Positions 1-5,449 of a stretch of DNA of 16,620 nt are shown piece after piece. The translations under genes and the position numbers were made by a program. This DNA comes from CAZSPL01 sp964608735. GTDB taxonomy: Bacteria; JAJVIF01; JAPKYR01; CAZSPL01. The stretch covers positions 1 through 16,620 of the forward strand of contig CAZSPL010000068.1 in the NCBI GenBank assembly GCA_964608735.1. Direction: 5' to 3'. Positions within the stretch are counted from its first letter, which is position 1. The number at the start of each line of letters is the position of its first letter. A model generated the notes under the pieces. The model was not told where the DNA came from and did not search any database. It saw only the letters and a program-made list of their open reading frames with translations.

Positions 1-209
1 AGGAAGAAGGCGGCAAGCGGCCTTTGATAAATCCTGGCGCATTCCCTAAGTTTCGCGATTGTTATCTGCTGCTTCCCGGACTCCCAATCCGATAGCTTTT
101 CTTCCGAAATGTGGAGCTTTTTTGCGGCGGTCCCCAGCTTCAAACGAGCCGACTTCCTCGCCCACACGAGAAGTTCAGGATTGATATCGGCTTTTATGCT
201 CCTGCTCAT
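1..209 (-). CDS. Xre-family HTH antitoxin, N-terminal part (cut by window edge)
   Basis: Reading the minus strand from the ATG at 209 gives 69 codons open to the window edge, starting MSRSIKADINPELLVWARKS. The rest contains a Cro/C1-type helix-turn-helix: AAKKLHISEEKLSDWESGKQ followed by ITIAKLRECARIYQRPLAAF. The NPELLVWAR opening, WESG, and the closing YxRPLAAF are the usual layout of the DNA-binding domain fused or linked to an ImmA/IrrE metallopeptidase (COG2856-type) in toxin-antitoxin loci. This is a family match by eye; the peptidase part, if present, lies outside the window. No clear Shine-Dalgarno sequence precedes the ATG. The gene diverges from the larA-like gene. Confidence 0.8.
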   Translation of the reverse strand, partial: MSRSIKADINPELLVWARKSARLKLGTAAKKLHISEEKLSDWESGKQQITIAKLRECARIYQRPLAAFF

Positions 210-439
210 ATCTGATTCGCGACATCCGGCGCCTTAATTCAAGCGTCTTACTAACCGATGTGTGATGGATAGTACTTTCATAATGGTAATTGCAGCCTGA
301 ACCGATGTCAATGAAGCATAGCCCGCAAGCATCAGTGTATGCCCCAAGGCTGCCATCAACTTAAAACAAGGATAGTCATCTATCTCTGCAGCCCTATTGA
401 ATAATACCCTTACAGAAATAGGTGACTGTACTGCTTTTC

Positions 440-448
440 TGGTAAAAT
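440..448 (+). promoter_or_regulatory. Extended -10 promoter of the larA-like gene
   Basis: TGGTAAAAT is a TG-n-TAAAAT extended -10 box. Only six bases (ATCCCC) separate it from the ATG at 455, so transcription would begin at or beside the start codon. No ribosome binding site and no good -35 hexamer are seen. The same TCTGGTAAA core occurs before two other genes in this window. Confidence 0.5.
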
Positions 449-454
449 ATCCCC

Positions 455-1702
455 ATGCATATCGATATCCCATACGGGCGGGGCACCGTGCCGCTCGATG
501 TCGATGACGAGCGAGTCATCGGGGTCATCGGCATGAACGAGGTCGACGTCGGCGATGAAACCGCCACCCTCCGACGCGCGTTCGACAAGCCCCTGAACTC
601 CCCATCCCTCGGTGAATTCCTCGAAGGCGCGCGCGATGTGCTCTTCATCGTCAACGACGGCACCCGCCCCACGCCGACCGCGAGGATACTCGATTTCATC
701 AAAGCCGAAATCGCGGCCATCCCCGAGCCGGGGTTCATCATCGCGACGGGCTCGCATCGCGCCGCGAACCCGGCGGAGCTGAAGCGCATTTTCGGCGACG
801 CATTCCTCGAAAAATATTCAAGCCGGATAACATCGCACGATGCCAAAGCCGATGAGACGGTGCAGGTCGGGGTTACAAGCTACAACACCCCCGCGCGGTT
901 CAACAGGAAAGCCATCGACGCATCGCGCATCGTGGCGATAAATTCCGTCGAGCCGCATTACTTCGGCGGATTCACCGGCGGACGCAAGTCGTTCCTGCCG
1001 GGCGTGGCGGCGTATGAGACCATCGAGAAGAATCATTCACTCGCGATGAAACCCGGCGTCGCGCCAATGGCCCTCGATACAAACCCGGTGCACCGGGATA
1101 TGATGGAATGTGTCGGGTTCCTGAGCGACAAGCCGGTATTTTCCATTCAGCTGGTGCCGTCGCGGGATGACGGCATCTATGCGGCATACACCGGGAATCT
1201 CCACGAGACATTTTTCGAAGCGGCGGCGAAAGCGCGCGATGTCTTCGCCGTGCCGGTGCGGGAGAAAGCGGATATCGTGGTGTCGGTGGCGCCGTTCCCG
1301 ATGGATGCGAATTTCCTGCAGGTGCAGAAGGCGTTCAACAACGCGAAATCCGCGCTCAAAGATGACGGGCTGCTGATACTCGTGGGACGGTGCGAGGAAG
1401 GGCCGGGCGGGTCATATTACGAGTTGCTGAAGGATATACGCGACCCGCACCGGGTGATGAAGGTCGCGAGCAGTTTCTACAAGCTCGGCTCGCATATAGC
1501 GTATAATATCGCGAAGATGGCAATCAGCGGGGGTATATTCATGGTTTCCGAAATGCCGGAGGACATGGTCATCGATATGTTCATGACGCCGGTGCCGTCG
1601 GTGCAGTTCGGCGTCGACCGGGCGTTCAAGGTGAAGGGCTCGAACGCCCGGCTGTTGGTATTGCCATACGGCAGCCTGACCGTGCCGTATGTTTCATCAT
1701 AG
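455..1702 (+). CDS. larA: Nickel-dependent racemase, LarA (DUF2088) family
   Basis: The 415-residue product has the LarA hallmarks in order: NDGTRPT (67-73, with D68 and R71), ATGSHR (97-102, H101), SHDA (H128), and EPHYFGGFTGGRKSFLPG (166-183, H168 and K178), then H194 in EKNH. In Lactobacillus plantarum LarA the matching residues are D72, R75, H108, H174, K184 and H200. K184 carries the covalent nickel-pincer nucleotide and H200 helps bind nickel. All are kept, so the protein should be an active cytoplasmic 2-hydroxyacid racemase or epimerase. The family acts on several substrates besides lactate, so the substrate is open. The cofactor genes larB, larC and larE are not in the window. The ATG at 455 is favoured by a promoter box just upstream; no ribosome binding site is seen. 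A hairpin and a PH-like membrane gene follow. Confidence 0.9.
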   Translation: MHIDIPYGRGTVPLDVDDERVIGVIGMNEVDVGDETATLRRAFDKPLNSPSLGEFLEGARDVLFIVNDGTRPTPTARILDFIKAEIAAIPEPGFIIATGSHRAANPAELKRIFGDAFLEKYSSRITSHDAKADETVQVGVTSYNTPARFNRKAIDASRIVAINSVEPHYFGGFTGGRKSFLPGVAAYETIEKNHSLAMKPGVAPMALDTNPVHRDMMECVGFLSDKPVFSIQLVPSRDDGIYAAYTGNLHETFFEAAAKARDVFAVPVREKADIVVSVAPFPMDANFLQVQKAFNNAKSALKDDGLLILVGRCEEGPGGSYYELLKDIRDPHRVMKVASSFYKLGSHIAYNIAKMAISGGIFMVSEMPEDMVIDMFMTPVPSVQFGVDRAFKVKGSNARLLVLPYGSLTVPYVSS

Positions 1703-1703
1703 C

Positions 1704-1720
1704 GGCGCACGGCGTGCGCC
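1704..1720. other. Intercistronic hairpin
   Basis: GGCGCAC-ggc-GTGCGCC is a perfect 7-bp stem with a 3-base loop, starting two bases after the larA-like stop codon. No run of T follows on the plus strand, so it is more likely a transcript-stabilising or attenuating hairpin than a full terminator. The ribosome binding site of the next gene follows at 1728. Confidence 0.45.
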
Positions 1721-1743
1721 CTATGGAAGAGAGGTACAAAACA

Positions 1744-2241
1744 ATGGGCGAGACAATTCACACTACACGCACCGGGCCGCCGTTCTGGACTGCATCCTTC
1801 GCGATAATGTGCGTGCTTTTTATATGCATGGCCCTTTTCATCCCCGACCAGCCGCTCGAAGCCAAGAGTGTCATATTCGTGGTGGCACTGATGGTGCTGC
1901 TTGCATATCCGGACATGCCCGCGATATACGGCACCGGCGGCGTGATGCTCAAGTTCGGCATCGGCGGCATGTGGAAAGCGCGCATCGACATCGCCGACAT
2001 AACCGGCGTTTCAATCACCGAATTCAACGGGCTGACCCAGTTCGGGGGATGGGGTATCCACGGCGGCATGGGCAAATTCAAGGGCACCATGATGTGGGGC
2101 ATGCCGGTGAAGGGCTCGCGCGGGATTTGGATAAGCACATCGAAGGGACGGAAATATCTCATCCCCGACCCCGCGCCGGAAGAGACGATAGAGGCGATCA
2201 AGCTGTACTATCCGGTGGATGCGAATCCCGCGGTGAAGTAG
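1744..2241 (+). CDS. PH-like membrane protein, first of a tandem pair
   Basis: The product has 165 residues. The start at 1744 is chosen because AGAGAGG at 1728-1734 lies nine bases upstream; in-frame starts further upstream lack this. The N-terminal third has two hydrophobic stretches (roughly residues 14-32 and 40-57, the second containing VALMVLLAYP). The rest is soluble and beta-rich, with YGTGGVMLKFGIGG, a GGWGIHGG turn, and GRKYLIPDPAPEETIEAI near the end. The WGI plus 'GRK.LI..PEE...A' layout is like bacterial PH-like domains on a two-helix membrane hairpin. That is a fold-level resemblance and no function is known to me. The neighbour at 2254 is a clear paralogue, sharing for example FGIGG-W, EFN, GWGI and GRK-LI. 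Confidence 0.75.
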   Translation: MGETIHTTRTGPPFWTASFAIMCVLFICMALFIPDQPLEAKSVIFVVALMVLLAYPDMPAIYGTGGVMLKFGIGGMWKARIDIADITGVSITEFNGLTQFGGWGIHGGMGKFKGTMMWGMPVKGSRGIWISTSKGRKYLIPDPAPEETIEAIKLYYPVDANPAVK

Positions 2242-2247
2242 TAGAAT
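2242..2247 (+). promoter_or_regulatory. Possible -10 box of the second PH-like gene
   Basis: TAGAAT starts right after the stop codon of the preceding gene and ends six bases before the ATG at 2254. No ribosome binding site is visible. The spacing is the same as at the larA-like gene. It is a weak six-base match on its own. Confidence 0.25.
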
Positions 2248-2253
2248 CTACCC

Positions 2254-2760
2254 ATGGGCGAACCGATACTCGAAATACGAATGACCCGGCCGGTATTCCC
2301 GATACTGATGTTCATCGGCGCGCTGGCATTCTTCGCAGGGGCGGTGTTCCTTCCCGAACAACCGCTGTTCCTCCGTTTGATGACCTTCGGCTCCGGAATA
2401 ATATTCCTCCTCGTGCTGCCGGACATCCGCGCCTTCTACGGCACCGAGGGCATCAAGCTGACATTCGGTATCGGCGGGATATGGAAAAAGAAGATCCGCC
2501 GGGATGATGTGACCAGAATATCCATCATCGAATTCAACCCGATGCGCGACTTCAGCGGGTGGGGTATCAAGAGCGGCCGCGGACGCTTCAGCGACACCCT
2601 CATGTGGGCAATGCCGACAAAGGGCAACCGCGGGATGCTTGTCGAGATGTCGAACGGGCGCAAGGTGCTTATCGCGCATGCCGACCTCGACGCGGCCTTC
2701 GCGGCATTGAGTAGTTTCTATCCTGTATTGAAGAATGAAGAGCCGTATTCTCAGGCCTGA
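2254..2760 (+). CDS. PH-like membrane protein, second of a tandem pair
   Basis: The 168-residue product opens with two hydrophobic helices (roughly 13-33 and 40-57: FPILMFIGALAFFAGAVFLP, then a segment ending IIFLLVLPDI). A soluble PH-like part follows with FYGTEGIKLTFGIGGIWKKK, EFNPMRDFSGWGI and NGRKVLIAHADLDAAFAAL. It aligns along its whole length with the preceding gene, so the two arose by tandem duplication. Twelve bases separate them. The charged strand KKKIRRDD and the GRK loop are possible lipid- or protein-contact surfaces, which is inference. The stop codon lies in the palindrome TCAGGCCTGA, which also holds the stop of the convergent gene, so the two coding regions overlap by ten bases. 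Function unknown. Confidence 0.8.
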   Translation: MGEPILEIRMTRPVFPILMFIGALAFFAGAVFLPEQPLFLRLMTFGSGIIFLLVLPDIRAFYGTEGIKLTFGIGGIWKKKIRRDDVTRISIIEFNPMRDFSGWGIKSGRGRFSDTLMWAMPTKGNRGMLVEMSNGRKVLIAHADLDAAFAALSSFYPVLKNEEPYSQA

Positions 2761-3587
2761 ATCCTGAATTTCAGAAATGCCTCGATCTTAGCCCTCGCCG
2801 ATGATGAAAGGTGATGGTCCACTTCGACATAAAGCCCGTTATGCTTCTCGGCGAGATATTTCGCGATGCCGTTCTTCTGGCAGAACGCCTGCGCGTAGAA
2901 CACCGTCGGCAGCCGCTCGGGAACCCATAACTCCAAATCGATATCCGCCGGTACACCCGCTTCCATCATACGCGTCCATCCAAGAAGCCGGGTTTCATCG
3001 GGGAACAATCCGAGTATCAACTGGTCGTGCGGCGGCACACCCCAGAATCCGGCTTTGAAATCATCGACACGCGCGGGGGATTCGATTTCGTTTCCCCCCA
3101 CAAATTCGATTATACGATTTACCTTTTCTACAAGCGACAGATGCGAATCGCTGATTGGCGTCGGAAGCCTTTCCGTCCCGGGATTACCAACCGTCAGCAC
3201 CGGGATATCGACTTCGTTCCGGATAATTTCCGCCACGAACCGCCCGCCGTCGCACTTGTCATAGCCGGTAGCGAGTATCATCCAATCCATCGGAATGTTA
3301 AGCGCGTTGGCGAGTACGGTGCGAAGCGTCGCGCAATATATTCTCGGCAGAAAAATTTCCGCCTCGGCTTTACCGATATCCGGGCGCGGCATGTCGAGGT
3401 CGATGATATCGCGGCAATTCTTTCGCGCTTCGAGCATCATGCGTCGCGGCGGTACCCCCATGAATCCCGCGACTCCCGGCACGCCGTTCGATTTCCGCGA
3501 CGCCATCTCGCGGAACACCATGGCGATTTCATCGCGCGACGAATGTCCCGGGCCTTGTTCGGGGGTTATTTCATCGAGCCATTCCAC
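2751..3587 (-). CDS. Short 2-hydroxyacyl-CoA dehydratase D-component-like (HgdB-like) protein
   Basis: I recognise this from the spacing of motifs, not a close match. IYCATLRTVL is followed by KCDGGRFVAEII, the place of the CDGKKKMYE motif of the family. A Rossmann-like strand KAGFWGVPPHD then matches the 'RILITGCP' region. AQAFCQKNG and a closing SSSARAKIEAFL match the 'LQACHTY' and 'STRVAAFIE' regions of YjiM/HgdB proteins. The cysteines C85, C112 and C236 fall where the family keeps its iron-sulfur ligands. At 278 residues it is short for the family (about 380-430). I chose the GTG at 3587 because a TGATATAAT box ends seven bases upstream; a TTG at 3632 would add 15 residues. The family removes water from 2-hydroxyacyl-CoA and needs an ATP-driven activator, which is not in view. 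Other roles in the same superfamily are possible. Confidence 0.5.
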   Translation of the reverse strand: MEWLDEITPEQGPGHSSRDEIAMVFREMASRKSNGVPGVAGFMGVPPRRMMLEARKNCRDIIDLDMPRPDIGKAEAEIFLPRIYCATLRTVLANALNIPMDWMILATGYDKCDGGRFVAEIIRNEVDIPVLTVGNPGTERLPTPISDSHLSLVEKVNRIIEFVGGNEIESPARVDDFKAGFWGVPPHDQLILGLFPDETRLLGWTRMMEAGVPADIDLELWVPERLPTVFYAQAFCQKNGIAKYLAEKHNGLYVEVDHHLSSSARAKIEAFLKFRIQA

Positions 3588-3594
3588 ATCGGTG

Positions 3595-3603
3595 ATTATA
3601 TCA
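3595..3603 (-). promoter_or_regulatory. Extended -10 box before the HgdB-like gene
   Basis: On the minus strand this reads TGATATAAT, a perfect TATAAT with the TG-n extension. It ends seven bases before the GTG at 3587. If the upstream TTG at 3632 is the true start, the box would lie inside the gene and be chance. No clear -35 hexamer is seen. Confidence 0.35.
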
Positions 3604-3657
3604 AGGCTAGAGGCGAAGAGCGATTGCTTCAAAATAACAGGGCACTGGATTACAGCT

Positions 3658-3716
3658 TGTCATAATTAACCGCGCGATAGTGTCTTTTTGACAACATAGG
3701 ATGGTAAATTATGACA
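3658..3716. promoter_or_regulatory. Nested inverted repeat between divergent genes
   Basis: TGTCATAATTAACC (3658-3671) is answered by GGTAAATTATGACA (3703-3716), 13 of 14 bases complementary, around a 31-base centre. The centre itself holds TGTC-ttttt-GACA (3681-3693). It lies between the divergent HgdB-like and lipoprotein genes. It also contains a perfect TTGACA (3688-3693) and TGGTAAATT (3702-3710). A two-sided operator for a dimeric regulator is a fair inference; no regulator is identified. Confidence 0.45.
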
Positions 3717-3762
3717 TCCCTGGTTTGAGCCTGCAGTTGAAGCCCGGCGTCGTAACTGCGGA

Positions 3763-3791
3763 TTCAAATAAACCGCTTTATGGCATATACT
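3763..3791 (+). promoter_or_regulatory. Promoter of the lipoprotein gene
   Basis: TTCAAA (3763-3768), a 17-base spacer, then TATACT (3786-3791). The ATG at 3800 starts eight bases after the -10 box, so the transcript would have almost no leader. A GAGG at 3793-3796 is too close to the ATG for a normal ribosome binding site. Confidence 0.4.
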
Positions 3792-3799
3792 TGAGGTTG

Positions 3800-4879
3800 A
3801 TGAACGGAATATCGAAAATAAGCCTGCTTGCCCCAAAGGCGAGATGCATTGCCCTCGCGGCGCTTTCGCTCCTTCTGTTGCTGTCTTTCTCCGGATGCGA
3901 GGGGGGGCGTCCGCCGGCCTCGACGCTCGACCCCGAAGCGCGCGCGCGGGCTGATTTGCAGAAACTGATGGAAGACTACCGCGTAACCCTTCTCGACCTC
4001 GAAGAAAAATACCGCAACGGCGAAGTCGGCGATGAAGCATTCGACGAACTCGACCGGCAGTCGCGCCTGAACCTCGAGCAATTCGTCGAGAAGCACAAGG
4101 GCACCGAGACGGCGGCGAATGTGATGGTCGGCTTCGCGACGAAGGACATGGAGATGGGGCTGTTCGATGCCGCAGAGCAGAGGCTCGATGAAGTCATCGC
4201 CGAACGAACCGAGGGTGAAAGCCTCGCCCTCGCNNNNNNNNNNNNNNNNNNNNNNNNNNNNNNNNNNNNNNNNNNNNNNNNNNNNNNNNNNNNNNNNNNN
4301 NNNNNNNNNNNNNNNNNNNNNNNNNNNNNNNNNCTTCTGCGGCTTCAGTATTTTCTTCGCAAGGGCAAGCTCGATGCCATCGGCGGGCTCATCGATTCGG
4401 TCGCGGGGGGTGTCGGGGATGATATGATGCTTCTACTCAAGGGGGAAGTCGCTTCGCAGGCACTCGTGGGACGCCCCGCGCCGCCGATAGCCGGGATCGA
4501 TATTTCGGGGGACAATTTCGACCTCGCATCGTTGAAGGGGAATGTCGTGCTCGTAGTTTTCTTCACGACGGACAACCCCGTCATCTCCCGCTGGCTTCCA
4601 AGGCTGAACCGTATGTATGACGAGTTCTACGATTCCGGGCTGCGTATTGTCGGGGTGTGCATCGACCCCAAGCCGGACAACGTGAATGCGTTCGTATCGG
4701 GGCGCAGCATATTATGGCCGGTGATATACGACGGGGATATGACGATACAGAAAGCGTATCTCGTGGCGCGGGATCCGAAGAGCTATGTCATTGATGGGAA
4801 GGGTATTGTCGCGTCGCAGGGCATCGAAGGGGTAAAACTCGAATCTCAGATTAGACTTATGCTGAATAATATGAATTAG
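3800..4879 (+). CDS. Lipoprotein with degenerate thioredoxin-like domain (interrupted by gap)
   Basis: From the ATG at 3800 the product has a lipoprotein signal peptide (residues 1-32: basic start, then ALAALSLLLLLSFSG) with lipobox FSGC and acylated C33. An in-frame ATG at 3701 would place 33 extra residues before the signal and is rejected. An acidic, helical segment follows (LMEDYRVTLLDLEEKYRNGE and on), with a TPR-like look near the gap. After 100 N the frame resumes and holds a TlpA/AhpC-type domain: VGRPAPPIAGIDISG, LKGNVVLVVFFTTDNPVISR, and LRIVGVCIDPKPDNVNAF. The place of the CxxC active site reads T-D-N-P-V-I, so both redox cysteines are missing. It should sit in the periplasm as a binding or structural protein. 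The true length is unknown because the gap size is arbitrary. A strong hairpin begins at the stop codon. Confidence 0.8.
   Translation: MNGISKISLLAPKARCIALAALSLLLLLSFSGCEGGRPPASTLDPEARARADLQKLMEDYRVTLLDLEEKYRNGEVGDEAFDELDRQSRLNLEQFVEKHKGTETAANVMVGFATKDMEMGLFDAAEQRLDEVIAERTEGESLALXXXXXXXXXXXXXXXXXXXXXXXXXXXXXXXXXXLLRLQYFLRKGKLDAIGGLIDSVAGGVGDDMMLLLKGEVASQALVGRPAPPIAGIDISGDNFDLASLKGNVVLVVFFTTDNPVISRWLPRLNRMYDEFYDSGLRIVGVCIDPKPDNVNAFVSGRSILWPVIYDGDMTIQKAYLVARDPKSYVIDGKGIVASQGIEGVKLESQIRLMLNNMN
4234..4333. other. Assembly gap of 100 N
   Basis: Exactly 100 undetermined bases, the usual placeholder for a scaffold gap of unknown size. It lies inside the lipoprotein gene. The reading frame appears to continue across it, but with a placeholder length that is coincidence. 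One protein is likely because the signal peptide on the left and the thioredoxin-like domain on the right form a common architecture. Confidence 0.97.
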
Positions 4880-4924
4880 GGCCAGGCCCCATAGAGGGAC
4901 AGGCCCTCTACAGGGCCTGGCCCT
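4878..4924. terminator. Long two-tier hairpin between convergent genes
   Basis: AGGGCCAGGCCC (4878-4889) pairs perfectly with GGGCCTGGCCCT (4913-4924), 12 bp. Inside it TAGAGGG (4892-4898) pairs with CCCTCTA (4904-4910), 7 bp around ACAGG. The outer stem overlaps the last two bases of the lipoprotein stop codon. ATTTTATAT follows on the plus strand, a weak T-run. The convergent small membrane gene ends at 4933, so this probably stops transcription from both sides. Confidence 0.7.
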
Positions 4925-4932
4925 ATTTTATA

Positions 4933-5202
4933 TCAGAATTGCCTGAAGAAAGTTGTCATGTTTTTCCATCCGTGAGCTATTGTGTTGAAAGTATCGAGCC
5001 TGCCGTCCTGGACATCCCCCACGCACGAGAGGAAGAAGCTCATCGTTACCGCCGCGAGCGCGATAAGGAATCCCGCCATCACGATCGACGGCGCGCTCAG
5101 CTTACCCTTTATCATGCCTTCCGCGGCAAGGAACAGCGTCAGCAGAGTGAATGCTCCCAGGCCGACTATCCAACACCAATGCGCAACCGTTATTTCGTGC
5201 AT
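4933..5202 (-). CDS. Small membrane protein with two transmembrane helices
   Basis: The 89-residue product has two strongly hydrophobic segments, about residues 9-30 (WCWIVGLGAFTLLTLFLAAE) and 37-61 (with GFLIALAAVTMSFFLS). They are joined by a short basic turn, MIKGKLSAP, and followed by a soluble tail with DGRLDTFNTIAHGWKNMTTF. The ATG at 5202 is supported by GGGGAG (5209-5214) six bases upstream, one of the best ribosome binding sites in the window. I do not recognise a family. It lies 247 bases downstream of the TamB-like gene on the same strand but probably has its own promoter in that gap. It could be a small subunit or accessory of an envelope complex, which is inference only. Confidence 0.65.
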   Translation of the reverse strand: MHEITVAHWCWIVGLGAFTLLTLFLAAEGMIKGKLSAPSIVMAGFLIALAAVTMSFFLSCVGDVQDGRLDTFNTIAHGWKNMTTFFRQF

Positions 5203-5449
5203 AGCAATCTCCCCATATGGGAATAACTATCAATAATTTCCGCGATTGCGATGCTCGATTAGTTTATCGGATATAATACGGCGAAAAAAATTTTAACGTC
5301 GTCATTCCCGGGGTCGTTTATTCAATCCTAATATCCGCACGGTTTATCGCAATATCATATATTATTGCCACTGGATTTCATTGTATGATTTTAATGATGA
5401 TTTAGTGGCATTGCAGCTGATTGTGTCAGTTTGTATTAAAACCACCCCG
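5203..5449. other. AT-rich intergenic region
   Basis: This 247-bp stretch lies between the TamB-like gene and the small membrane gene. It has a TATTAT on the minus strand (5273-5278) that could be the -10 box of the small gene, without a good -35. It also has a 7-bp inverted repeat, TGCCACT (5366-5372) and AGTGGCA (5404-5410), around an AT-rich 31-base loop. No coding sequence is supported. Confidence 0.4.

Noticed and set aside
234..473. A 79-codon minus-strand frame between the Xre gene and the larA-like gene
   Set aside because: It overlaps the start and promoter of the larA-like gene, has no ribosome binding site, and its residues resemble no family I know. The 245-bp space is better read as a divergent promoter region.
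1689..2507. A 272-codon plus-strand frame rich in Arg, His and Gly
   Set aside because: It lies over both PH-like genes in another frame, with the Arg/His-rich composition typical of a GC-rich shadow frame.
3701..3799. Upstream start that would lengthen the lipoprotein by 33 residues
   Set aside because: It would bury the signal peptide and lipobox inside the protein; the ATG at 3800 gives a normal lipoprotein N-terminus.
5366..5410. Inverted repeat TGCCACT/AGTGGCA as a terminator of the TamB-like gene
   Set aside because: The stem is 7 bp with a 31-base loop and no T-run, so it is too weak to call.
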